In this document: piece by piece, positions 1-7,594 of the stretch | How positions within the stretch are numbered: position 1 is the first letter of the stretch | Layout: the number at the start of each line of letters is the position of its first letter | Origin: Halomonas sp. | Lineage (GTDB): Bacteria; Pseudomonadota; Gammaproteobacteria; Pseudomonadales; Oleiphilaceae | Reading direction: 5' to 3' | NCBI GenBank assembly: GCA_007135745.1 | Contig: SLIH01000351.1 | Location: forward strand, 1-10,993 | DNA length: 10,993 nucleotides | The notes under the pieces: generated by a model | Databases searched by the model: none | What the model saw: the letters and a program-made list of their open reading frames with translations, nothing else | Told to the model about the DNA's origin: nothing | Program-made: the position numbers and the translations under genes

Positions 1-809
1 AGCTACTCAAAGCCATCGACGAGGACAAGCTGACACTGCCTACTCTGCCCGAGGTGGCCCTCAAGGTACGGGACATTGCGGAATCGCCCGATTCCTCAAT
101 CGCCGAGCTGACAGAGATCATAAGCCAGGATGCCGCCATGTCCGCGCGCATGGTTCGGGTCTGTAACAGCCCGTTGTTCCGCGGCTCGCGGGAAATCAAC
201 AACCTCAACATGGCGGTAAGCCGTCTGGGCATGAACTATACAGCCAATCTGGCCATGGGTCTGGCGATGGAGCAGATGTTCCAGGCCACATCCGATATGG
301 TGGACCGCCGACTGCGCTCAATCTGGCAGCGCAGCACGGAAATTGCCGGCGTGGCACATGTTCTTGCGCAGCATTACACGAACCTCAAGGCCGACCAGGC
401 GACACTGGCGGGCCTTATTGCCATGATTGGCGCACTGCCCATTCTGCGTTTTGTCGAAGACAACGATGTCCGTATCAACAATGTGATGCTGGACAACCTC
501 ATTGATGAGCTGCACCCAGTCATCGGAGACCGCATTCTTGAGCGCTGGGATTTCCCTCGCGAACTGCGCAATGTTCCTTCGGAACACGTCAACTTCAAAC
601 GCAATATCCCCGAGCCGGACTACGCCGACGTGGTGATGGTTGCCAATCTGCAGCTGCTTGCCGGAAGCGACCATCGCTACGCAGAGATGGACTGGAATGA
701 GATCAGTGCATTCGGGCGCCTGGGCCTGGATCCCAACGTGGATTTCGCGGAAGAAGAAGACCTCAGCGCTGAGATGGACGCGGCCATGGCCCTGCTGCGC
801 CATGAATAA
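1..809 (+). CDS. HDOD-domain signalling protein, 5' end outside the window
   Basis: The reading frame is open from base 3 to the TAA at 807-809, giving 268 visible residues. It already reads coding-like sequence upstream of the first GTG (54), with LTLPTLPEVALKV typical of the entry to an HDOD domain, so the real start lies left of the window. HDOD motifs are visible: EIISQD near residues 39-44, NSPLFR near 55-60 and a long helical region after that. The catalytic HD pair of HD phosphohydrolases is absent: the matching stretch reads LIAMIG (414-431). This agrees with HDOD domains being non-enzymatic helical modules in bacterial signalling or regulatory proteins. The C-terminal 30 residues are rich in Glu and Asp. 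No output domain is visible, but one could sit in the missing N-terminal part. The gene converges on ung. Family assignment is firm; the cellular role is unknown. Confidence 0.85.
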   Translation, partial: LLKAIDEDKLTLPTLPEVALKVRDIAESPDSSIAELTEIISQDAAMSARMVRVCNSPLFRGSREINNLNMAVSRLGMNYTANLAMGLAMEQMFQATSDMVDRRLRSIWQRSTEIAGVAHVLAQHYTNLKADQATLAGLIAMIGALPILRFVEDNDVRINNVMLDNLIDELHPVIGDRILERWDFPRELRNVPSEHVNFKRNIPEPDYADVVMVANLQLLAGSDHRYAEMDWNEISAFGRLGLDPNVDFAEEEDLSAEMDAAMALLRHE

Positions 810-823
810 TACCGGAGCACATT

Positions 824-859
824 GGCCGCGGAAGAGCCCAATTATTCCGTGGCCGCTTT
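824..859 (+). terminator. Probable intrinsic terminator between convergent HDOD gene and ung
   Basis: GGCCGCGGAA (824-833) pairs with TTCCGTGGCC (845-854) around an 11-base loop, followed on the plus strand by GCTTTC. One of the ten pairs is G-U in plus-strand RNA, which is tolerated; in minus-strand RNA the same position is a C-A mismatch. This favours a terminator for the rightward HDOD gene, 14 bases after its stop codon. The T-tract is short, so efficiency is doubtful. The ung stop codon lies in the loop. Confidence 0.45.
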
Positions 860-1594
860 CCTGCTGAGATAGCGTTTCACCAGACTTTCCCGCTCCGGCA
901 GGGCCCAGTTGACTCCGGACCGCCCCTTATCCCGCAGCCATTGGTTCGCCTGCGAGAAATATCGCCCTCCGAAAAACCCCCGGTGCGCCGACAATGGCGA
1001 AGGATGGGGCCCTTCCAACACCAGATGCCGGCTACGATCAATAAAGCTGCCTTTCTTCTGGGCGTAGCTGCCCCAGAGCATAAAGACCACGGCCTCACGC
1101 TCGGCATTGAGATGTTCAATGACACGATCCGTAAAGGTTTCCCAGCCCTGCCCGCGATGGGAGCCAGCATCCCCCTGGACCACGGTCAGCACGCTGTTGA
1201 GCAGCAGCACCCCCTGTTCCGCCCAGGGTTGAAGGCAGCCGTGATCAGGCACCGGCACGTCCAGATCCGACTTGAGTTCCTTGAAGATATTCACCAGTGA
1301 AGGCGGTACAGCCACATCAGGTCGCACACTGAAACACAGCCCATGTGCCTGCCCGGGGCCGTGATAGGGGTCCTGCCCGAGGACAACCACCGAAACATCA
1401 TCAAACGCCGTGGTATTCAAGGCATTGAAACACAGCGAAGCTCTGGGATAGAGCGTTTTCCCCGCCTGTTCCTCCGCCGCCAGGAACTCGCCCAGCGACT
1501 GCATGTAGGGCTGGGAGAATTCAGGCTCAAGCCGTTCCCGCCAGCCGTTACCCGGTTTCAGATGACTGAGCAGCGCTTGCGTGGCCGGATGCAT
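842..1594 (-). CDS. ung: Uracil-DNA glycosylase, family 1
   Basis: This 250-residue protein excises uracil from DNA to start base excision repair. The family 1 signatures are intact. [13 protein letters not shown] at residues 73-85 contains the general-base Asp75 (E. coli Asp64). LLLNSVLTV at 130-138 contains the uracil-recognising Asn133 (E. coli Asn123). [13 protein letters not shown] at 197-209 is the DNA-intercalation loop with catalytic His197 (E. coli His187). Length is slightly above the E. coli enzyme (229). The ATG at 1594-1592 is four bases after the lysS stop, and its ribosome binding site (GGGAAGTGAG) overlaps the end of lysS. It is therefore probably the last gene of a prfB-lysS-ung transcript and translationally linked to lysS. 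The TAA is at 844-842. Confidence 0.97.
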   Translation of the reverse strand: MHPATQALLSHLKPGNGWRERLEPEFSQPYMQSLGEFLAAEEQAGKTLYPRASLCFNALNTTAFDDVSVVVLGQDPYHGPGQAHGLCFSVRPDVAVPPSLVNIFKELKSDLDVPVPDHGCLQPWAEQGVLLLNSVLTVVQGDAGSHRGQGWETFTDRVIEHLNAEREAVVFMLWGSYAQKKGSFIDRSRHLVLEGPHPSPLSAHRGFFGGRYFSQANQWLRDKGRSGVNWALPERESLVKRYLSRKAATE

Positions 1595-1598
1595 AAGC

Positions 1599-3113
1599 TC
1601 ACTTCCCGGGGCGCATCGCTGGAAACAGAATAACGTCCCGTATCGAAGGGGAATCCGTCAGCAGCATCACCAGCCGGTCGATGCCGATCCCCTCGCCCGC
1701 GGTGGGCGGCAGACCGTGCTCAAGGGCAATGATGTAGTCCTCGTCGAAGAACATCGCCTCATCGTCCCCGGCTTCCTTCTCGGCCACCTGTTCCCGGAAC
1801 CGCTCCGCCTGGTCCTCGGCATCATTGAGCTCGGAGAAACCATTGGCGATTTCCCGGCCTCCAATGAAAAGCTCAAAGCGTTCGGTGACGGAAGGATCAT
1901 CGTCGCAACGCCTCGCCAGAGGGGAAACCTCGGTCGGGTAGCGGGTGATGAAGGTAGGTTGAATGAGCTTCGACTCTGCCGTTTCTTCGAAAATTTCCGT
2001 CTGTATCCGGCCCAGCCCCCAGCTGTCACGTACTTCGATGCCAAGACGCGCCGCAGCTTCGGCCGCCTGAGCGCGGTCCGAAAGCATGTCATCCGTGAGT
2101 TCCGGATTATGGGCCAGGATTGCCTCCTTGACCGTCAGGCGGGGGAAGGAGGTGCTGAAATCATAGTCAATGGTTTCCACCACTTCCCCTTCGCTGTCGC
2201 GCACGGTGTTGGTGAAACGCCCCTCGCCGAAAATCTTCTCCGCCAGTTCCCGCAGCATGCCCTCGGTCAGGTCCATCAGATCGTTGTAGTCCGCGTAGGC
2301 CTGGTAGAACTCAAGCATGGTGAATTCCGGGTTATGCCGTGTGGACAGCCCCTCATTGCGGAAATTACGGTTGATCTCAAAGACCCGCTCAATGCCGCCC
2401 ACGACCAGTCGCTTCAGATAGAGCTCTGGAGCAATACGCAGATACATATCAATATCCAGCGCATTGTGGTGGGTAACAAAGGGGCGTGCGGCAGCGCCCC
2501 CCGGTATGGTCTGCAGCATGGGCGTCTCGACCTCAACGAAATCACGGCCTGCCAGGTAAGCGCGCATTAGGTTCACCACCTGGGAGCGGATCCGGAACGT
2601 TTCCCGGGTCTCCTCGCTCATGATCAGGTCAAGGTAACGCCGGCGATAGCGCAGCTCCGGGTCCACCAATCCCTTGTGCTTTTCAGGGAGAGGACGCAGC
2701 GCCTTGGTCAGCAGGACATACTCTTCCATCACCACATAGAGGTCACCGCGCCCGGACTTGGACAAGGTGCCCCGCACCCCAACGATGTCGCCCAGATCCC
2801 AGTTGCGCGTGGCTTTCTGCACCGCCTTGTCGGCGTAGATCTGAATGCGGCCACTCATGTCCTGAAGGACCTTGAACATCTTACGGTCGAGCATCAGCCG
2901 TCCCGCAACCGCCACGGTCAGATTCAGCTCCGCAAGCTCTTCCTTGCTGTAGTCGCCGTAGCGTGCCTGCAGATCCGCCGCCGTGCTGTCCCGGCGAAAA
3001 TCATTCGGAAACGGGTTGTCGCTGGCCTCACGCAGCTGTTTGAGCTTGTCCCGGCGCTCGGCAATGAGACGATTTTCTTCCTGGGCGACGCTGGTATCGG
3101 TGCTATCGGTCAT
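1599..3113 (-). CDS. lysS: Lysyl-tRNA synthetase, class II
   Basis: This cytoplasmic enzyme charges tRNA-Lys with lysine using ATP. At 504 residues it matches E. coli LysS (505). An N-terminal helix (about 10-35) leads into the OB-fold anticodon-binding domain (about 65-140, with [15 protein letters not shown]). The class II core follows: motif 1 around [25 protein letters not shown] (positions 176-200), motif 2 with FRNEG at 251-255 followed by [17 protein letters not shown], and motif 3 GEGIGIDRL at 473-481. [12 protein letters not shown] and the C-terminal FPAMRPGK are typical of bacterial LysS. The ATG is at 3113-3111, 50 bases after the prfB stop; its ribosome binding site is weak. The TGA is at 1601-1599. 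Following prfB is the known enterobacterial arrangement, so co-transcription with prfB is likely. No paralogous features such as poxA-like truncation are seen. Confidence 0.98.
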   Translation of the reverse strand: MTDSTDTSVAQEENRLIAERRDKLKQLREASDNPFPNDFRRDSTAADLQARYGDYSKEELAELNLTVAVAGRLMLDRKMFKVLQDMSGRIQIYADKAVQKATRNWDLGDIVGVRGTLSKSGRGDLYVVMEEYVLLTKALRPLPEKHKGLVDPELRYRRRYLDLIMSEETRETFRIRSQVVNLMRAYLAGRDFVEVETPMLQTIPGGAAARPFVTHHNALDIDMYLRIAPELYLKRLVVGGIERVFEINRNFRNEGLSTRHNPEFTMLEFYQAYADYNDLMDLTEGMLRELAEKIFGEGRFTNTVRDSEGEVVETIDYDFSTSFPRLTVKEAILAHNPELTDDMLSDRAQAAEAAARLGIEVRDSWGLGRIQTEIFEETAESKLIQPTFITRYPTEVSPLARRCDDDPSVTERFELFIGGREIANGFSELNDAEDQAERFREQVAEKEAGDDEAMFFDEDYIIALEHGLPPTAGEGIGIDRLVMLLTDSPSIRDVILFPAMRPGK

Positions 3114-3163
3114 GGTGGATCACTTCTGCCTTTGGTTTCGTCACTGGCCCGCATGGCCGCCGG

Positions 3164-4259
3164 TTACAGCCCTTGCTTCAGGCTTGCAATGATGAACTGA
3201 TCGAGGCTGCCATCGAGTACCTGCTGGGTGTTGCTTGTCTCCACCTTGGTTCTCAGGTCCTTGATGCGCTGATCATCCAGAACGTAGGAGCGAATCTGAC
3301 TGCCCCACCCGATATCGGATTTGCTCTCCTCGGCGGCCGCCTTTTCCTCATTGCGCTTCTGCAGCTCAAGCTCATAGAGCTTGGCCCGCAACTGCTTCAT
3401 CGCCTGATCTTTGTTGGAGTGCTGTGAGCGCCCGCTCTGGTTCGCCACCACGACACCGGTTGGCAGGTGTGTGATCCGCACGGCGGAATCCGTGGTGTTA
3501 ACGTGCTGACCACCAGCCCCCGAGGCCCGGTAAACATCGATGCGCAGATCCGAGGGATCAATCTCGATCTCGATGTTGTCATCAATCTCCGGCGATGCGA
3601 AGACTGCCGCAAAGGAGGTATGGCGACGGTTACCGGAATCAAACGGCGACTTGCGCACCAGTCGATGCACGCCCGTCTCGGTACGCAGCCAGCCAAAGGC
3701 ATAGTCACCCTCGACCTTGATGGTGGCACTCTTGATACCGGCCACATCACCGGCCTGTGCTTCCACCAGCTCCGTTTTGAAGCCCTTGGCCTCGGCCCAG
3801 CGCAGGTACATCCGCAGCAGGATTTCCGCCCAGTCCTGGGCCTCGGTGCCGCCCGAACCCGCCTGGATGTCCAGGTAACAGTTGCTCTGGTCCATCTCCC
3901 CGGAGAACATGCGCCGAAACTCGAGCTTCTCCAGATCCTCCTGCAGCGAACTCAGCTCCCGCTCAACTTCCCCTGCCGTGCTTTCGTCCTCTTCTTCCCG
4001 GGCCATCTCGAGCAGCTCTTCGGCGTCCGAGAGCCCGTTGGTGAGCCGATCCAGGGTGGCAACGATGGTAGACAGACTGGACTGTTCCTTGTTCAGCTTC
4101 TGGGCCCGTTCGGGGTCATTCCAGACGTCAGGCTGTTCCAGTTCCCGTTCTACCTCCGCGAGGCGTTCTTTGCGGTTATCGTAGTCAAAGATACCCCCTA
4201 AGCGCTTCCGTACGCGCTTCGAGGTCACGAATGGTCTGTACGATCGGGTTAATTTCCAT
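3164..4259 (-). CDS. prfB: Peptide chain release factor 2, expressed by programmed +1 frameshift
   Basis: RF2 recognises UGA and UAA stop codons and triggers peptide release on the ribosome. The gene starts at ATG 4259-4257, with AGGA seven bases upstream. It reads 24 codons ([20 protein letters not shown] then RGYL) and meets TGA at 4187-4185. Skipping one base (T4187) gives DYDNRKERL and an open frame to TAA at 3166-3164, for 364 residues against 365 in E. coli. In that numbering the stop-codon recognition tripeptide SPF is at 204-206 and the catalytic GGQ, in [21 protein letters not shown], is at 249-251. The residue matching E. coli 246 is Ala, the common form rather than the K-12 Thr. 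The +1-frame part alone is open from a GTG at 4228, a false start inside the zero-frame leader. recJ lies upstream and lysS downstream. Expression should be autoregulated by RF2 supply. Confidence 0.97.
4184..4199 (-). promoter_or_regulatory. prfB: prfB programmed +1 frameshift site
   Basis: On the minus strand the sequence is AGGGGGTATCTTTGAC. AGGGGG (4199-4194) is the internal Shine-Dalgarno-like stimulator, CTT (4190-4188) is the slippery Leu codon, TGA (4187-4185) is the in-frame stop and the following C (4184) is the weak-termination context. When RF2 is scarce, the tRNA-Leu slips from CUU to UUU and translation continues at GAC. Every element matches the E. coli site as I remember it, and the flanking protein sequence is RF2-like in both frames. 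Confidence 0.96.
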
Positions 4260-4260
4260 A

Positions 4261-4312
4261 GTGGGTTCCTGCCGGTCGCTCGGATTCAATCAATAAATGG
4301 AGCGGTATTCTA
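4261..4312 (-). promoter_or_regulatory. Candidate prfB promoter and ribosome binding site
   Basis: In the gap between recJ and prfB the minus strand has TAGAAT at 4312-4307, a 5/6 match to the sigma-70 -10 box, about 48 bases before the ATG. The -35 region at 17-base spacing reads CTGAAC, a weak match. AGGA at 4270-4267 sits seven bases from the start codon and is a good ribosome binding site. A promoter here would let prfB-lysS-ung be transcribed apart from recJ. The promoter call is weak; the ribosome binding site is firmer. Confidence 0.35.
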
Positions 4313-4337
4313 ACGGATGATGCGCAAGAGTTCAGTC

Positions 4338-4354
4338 CCGGTTTCCGCAACCGG
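4338..4354 (-). other. Small perfect hairpin in the recJ-prfB gap
   Basis: CCGGTT and AACCGG form a six-pair stem around a five-base loop, 22 bases after the recJ stop. No T-run follows on the minus strand, so it is not a standard intrinsic terminator. It could protect the recJ mRNA end or be chance. This is the main structure in the 117-base gap. Confidence 0.3.
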
Positions 4355-4376
4355 TCAATCTGACGTCAGCATATCG

Positions 4377-6104
4377 CTACTGAGGACGCTCCAGATAGAT
4401 AACCCGGAGCTGGACACTCTCGCGTCCACGGAAATGATTGGCCTCGATCTGGTAGGCCATTCGTATCCGCTCACAGTCGCAAGGCCACTGGCTGGTATCC
4501 ACATTGAAAGCAATGGCATCGATCAGGCGATCCTGGCCGGGGACCTCCAGGAGTAGTTTAAGGTGGCGCTGACCCACAATGCGCTGCTGCACCGGTTTGA
4601 ACTCGCCATCAAAAACCGGCTCCGGAAACTGCTGCCCCCAGGGTCCGGCGCTGGCCAACAGACGGGCCGTATCCAGGGTCAGCTCCGCCGCACTCAATGG
4701 GCCATCAGTAGGGATTTCGGGAGCAAAGAGTTCCGGTGAGGCATGGGCCTCCACATGCTCTGCAAACAGCCTCTGAAAGCGCTCAAAGTCATCCCGGGCC
4801 ATGGACATGCCGGCGGCCATGGCGTGACCACCGTATTTTTTCAGCAGGCCGGGGGCACTGGTGTCGATCGCCGCCAGGACATCCCGTATGTGCAGCCCGG
4901 GTATGGAACGCGCGGAGCCCTTGATGCCACCTTCGTCGTCGGCTGCAAAGGCAACCACCGGCCGATGCACCTTTTCCTTGATGCGGGAAGCCAGAATGCC
5001 GATAACACCCTGGTGCCAGCTCTCATCGAAGAGACACAGTCCCCAGGGCAGCCCCTCCCCTTCCAGACTGAGCTGTTCCAGCAGCGCTTCCGCCTGTTGG
5101 CGCATATCCCCTTCAATGGTGCGGCGTTCACGGTTCAGGGCGTCAAGCTCGGAAGCCAGCTCATAGGCCCGACCTTCGTCGTTGGTGAGCAGGCAGGCAA
5201 TGCCCACGGACATGTCATCCAGCCGGCCGGCGGCGTTGAGGCGTGGCCCCAGAACAAACCCCAGATCAGAAGCCTGGAGGTTTTCCGGTGAGCGTCCGGC
5301 CACTTCCAGCAGGGCACGAACGCCGGGACGAGTGCGCCCGGCACGGATACGGCGTAATCCCTGGTCAACCAGAATGCGATTGTTGTGATCCAGCGGCACC
5401 ACATCGGCCACGGTACCCAGGGCGACCAGATCGAGCAGAAAAGCCAGGGAGGGCTGCTCGCGTTGAGCGTAGAGCCCGGCGTCCCGCTGGTGCTGACGGA
5501 CCACGGTGAGCAGATAGAAGATGACACCAACACCGGCGGCGTTTTTGCTGAGAAACTCGCAGCCCGGCTGATTGGGATTAACGATGGCATCGGCGTCCGG
5601 CAGCGTCTCACCCGGGAGGTGGTGATCGGTAACGACCACTTTCACGCCCGCCTCACGCGCCGCAGTCACGCCTTCGTGCGCGGCAATTCCGTTGTCGACG
5701 GTGAGCAGCAGATCAGGTAATGCCCCATCCGACTGGAGTCGCTCAATGATTCCGGGGGTCAGTCCATAGCCGTCAGTAAAACGGCTGGGAACACGAAAAT
5801 CCAGATGGCGGGCGCCAAGAACGTTGAGCCCCAGCAAAGCCACCGCGGTGCTGGTGGCGCCGTCGGCATCGAAATCGCCGACCACCAGAATGCGTCCACC
5901 GCGCTCGATTTCGGCGGCCAGCAGGTGCGCCGCCTCGGCGGCACCCTTAAGCTGTGCCGGCGAGCCCAATGAGCGCAGCTGATAATCCAACTCGGCCCGA
6001 CTGGTCACACCTCGTGCGGCATATATGCGCTGAAGAATGGCAGGGAGATCATCCCCCAGATCGATACTGTCGGGAACTGTCCGCCGGACCAGCTGTTTCT
6101 CCAT
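4377..6104 (-). CDS. recJ: Single-stranded-DNA-specific 5'-3' exonuclease RecJ
   Basis: RecJ degrades single-stranded DNA 5' to 3' in RecF-pathway recombination, base excision repair and mismatch repair. At 575 residues it matches E. coli RecJ (577). The DHH-family motifs are intact: GDFDADG at 76-82 (Asp77, Asp79, Asp81), TVDNG at 135-139, TDHH at 159-162 and ALGTVADVVPL at 228-238. GPRLNAAGR at 286-294 follows. The DHHA1 part carries GGHAMAAG at 425-432, and a C-terminal OB-like region follows. The ATG is at 6104-6102, 16 bases after the thrC stop, with only a weak ribosome binding site, so it may rely on translation of thrC. The stop is TAG at 4379-4377. It lies upstream of prfB as in E. 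coli. Confidence 0.97.
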   Translation of the reverse strand: MEKQLVRRTVPDSIDLGDDLPAILQRIYAARGVTSRAELDYQLRSLGSPAQLKGAAEAAHLLAAEIERGGRILVVGDFDADGATSTAVALLGLNVLGARHLDFRVPSRFTDGYGLTPGIIERLQSDGALPDLLLTVDNGIAAHEGVTAAREAGVKVVVTDHHLPGETLPDADAIVNPNQPGCEFLSKNAAGVGVIFYLLTVVRQHQRDAGLYAQREQPSLAFLLDLVALGTVADVVPLDHNNRILVDQGLRRIRAGRTRPGVRALLEVAGRSPENLQASDLGFVLGPRLNAAGRLDDMSVGIACLLTNDEGRAYELASELDALNRERRTIEGDMRQQAEALLEQLSLEGEGLPWGLCLFDESWHQGVIGILASRIKEKVHRPVVAFAADDEGGIKGSARSIPGLHIRDVLAAIDTSAPGLLKKYGGHAMAAGMSMARDDFERFQRLFAEHVEAHASPELFAPEIPTDGPLSAAELTLDTARLLASAGPWGQQFPEPVFDGEFKPVQQRIVGQRHLKLLLEVPGQDRLIDAIAFNVDTSQWPCDCERIRMAYQIEANHFRGRESVQLRVIYLERPQ

Positions 6105-6120
6105 GGACGAGCCCGTTCTG

Positions 6121-7524
6121 TTATTCGGCGAATTTCCAGTGCTGCGCCATATAGGACTGGATCGTTTTCAGGTCATTATCGAGCACGGTGAAACGCTCTT
6201 CCCGCTGGAAGAGGTCGGTCAGGTGCGGAGGCAGCACCGGCTCCACACCTACGCCAGAGCGCTCCACCGCTTCCGGGAACTTGGCCGGATGGGCCGTTCC
6301 CATGGTGACCATGGGAATGCTGTGATCGCGCCGACACTGACGGGCCGATTCCACACCGATGGCGGTGTGAGGATCAAGCAGGTACTGGGATTCACCATAA
6401 ACCTCGGCAATGACCTCGCAGGTACGCTTGTCATCCACCGAGTAGCTGTCAAACAGTTGCCGCGCCCGCTGCCAGCGGGGTTCTTCAAGGCTCACCGCAG
6501 TGCCATCGGCCTTGTCCAGAAACTCAAAAACCTTGCGTCCGTCACGCCCATAGAGATCGAACAGCAGGCGCTCGAAGTTGCTGGATATGGTGATATCCAT
6601 ACTGGGTGTCAGCGTATGCTGCAGTGTCTGAGGCGCATAGTGGTTACCACTCATGAACTGGTGGAGGATGTCGTTCTGGTTGGTGGCCACAATCAGTTGC
6701 TGCACCGGCAGCCCCATTTCCCGAGCCAGGTAACCGGCAAAAATATCACCGAAATTACCAGTCGGAACGGAGAAGGCCAGACTGCGATGCGGTCCGCCCA
6801 GCGCCAGGGAGGCGTAAATGTAATAGACAATCTGGGCCATGATGCGCGCCCAGTTGATGGAGTTGACCGCCACCAGGTGTGTCTTGTCACCAAGGAAAGA
6901 CTGATCGGCAAAGCTGGCCTTGACCATCTTCTGGCAGTCGTCGAAATTCCCCCGCACGGCGATGTTGTGGACGTTGTCGTCCTGAACCGTGGTCATCTGG
7001 CGCCGCTGGACTTCCGATACCCGTTCGTGAGGATGCAGGATGAAAATGTCCACATGCTTCGAATGACGACAGCCTTCAATGGCAGCTGAACCGGTATCCC
7101 CGGAGGTCGCCCCCATGATCACCACATGCTGATTACGCCGCTCCAGCACATAATCCAGAAGCCGCCCAAGAAGCTGCAGGGCAAAGTCCTTGAAGGCCAG
7201 TGTCGGGCCACGGAACAGCTCCATCACCCACTCATTGGAATCAAGCTGCACCAGCGGTGCCACCGCCCGGTGCGGGAAGTGATCGTAGGTTTCGCGCACC
7301 ATCTGCCGGAAATCGTCTTCCGGGATCGACTCTTCCACAAAGGGGTACATGACCTTGCTGGCGAGCTCGTGATAGGGCAGACCGCGCCAGGAGAGGATTT
7401 CCTCGGGCGTATAACGTGGAAGGTACTCGGGAACATAGAGCCCGCCATCGGTGGCTAGGCCAGTAAGCAATACGTCTTCAAAATTCAGGGCGGGCGCCTG
7501 GCCACGGGTGCTGATGTATCTCAC
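6121..7524 (-). CDS. thrC: Threonine synthase
   Basis: This PLP-dependent enzyme converts O-phospho-L-homoserine to L-threonine, the last step of threonine synthesis. It has 467 residues. The family features are present: YISTRG at the N-terminus, the PLP lysine in GPTLAFKDFALQL (Lys112), GATSGDTGSAA at 138-148, the phosphate-binding PTGNFGD at 254-260 and DPHTAIG at 384-390. The start is GTG (7524-7522); the next residues, RYISTRGQAP, are the conserved N-terminus, so no later start fits. An AGG lies nine bases upstream. The stop is TAA at 6123-6121. hom is directly upstream, so the two form a hom-thrC pair that commits aspartate semialdehyde carbon to threonine. No thrB (homoserine kinase) is in the window. 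Confidence 0.97.
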   Translation of the reverse strand: MRYISTRGQAPALNFEDVLLTGLATDGGLYVPEYLPRYTPEEILSWRGLPYHELASKVMYPFVEESIPEDDFRQMVRETYDHFPHRAVAPLVQLDSNEWVMELFRGPTLAFKDFALQLLGRLLDYVLERRNQHVVIMGATSGDTGSAAIEGCRHSKHVDIFILHPHERVSEVQRRQMTTVQDDNVHNIAVRGNFDDCQKMVKASFADQSFLGDKTHLVAVNSINWARIMAQIVYYIYASLALGGPHRSLAFSVPTGNFGDIFAGYLAREMGLPVQQLIVATNQNDILHQFMSGNHYAPQTLQHTLTPSMDITISSNFERLLFDLYGRDGRKVFEFLDKADGTAVSLEEPRWQRARQLFDSYSVDDKRTCEVIAEVYGESQYLLDPHTAIGVESARQCRRDHSIPMVTMGTAHPAKFPEAVERSGVGVEPVLPPHLTDLFQREERFTVLDNDLKTIQSYMAQHWKFAE

Positions 7525-7550
7525 TGTAGAAACCTGTCTGCATGATGAGC

Positions 7551-7574
7551 GCCCCTGTCAGCCTGAACAGGGGC
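7551..7574 (-). other. Perfect hairpin between hom and thrC
   Basis: GCCCCTGT (7551-7558) and ACAGGGGC (7567-7574) form an eight-pair, GC-rich stem with an eight-base loop, centred in the 70-base hom-thrC gap. On the minus strand it is followed by GCTCATCATG, with no T-run, so termination is not expected. It may set relative mRNA stability or partial read-through between the two genes; this is inference. Confidence 0.5.
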
Positions 7575-7594
7575 CTTGAGCGTTACATGGGGAA

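Noticed and set aside
1581..2570. Long plus-strand open frame (329 codons) opposite lysS
   Set aside because: It is antisense to a clear lysS, its translation resembles no family I recognise, and such long antisense frames are common in GC-rich genes.
3114..3163. Possible regulatory structure in the prfB-lysS gap
   Set aside because: Only a four-pair GGCC/GGCC stem is present, which is expected by chance in this base composition.
6037..7089. Plus-strand open frame (350 codons) opposite thrC and the start of recJ
   Set aside because: It overlaps two firmly identified genes on the other strand and shows no domain or ribosome binding site.
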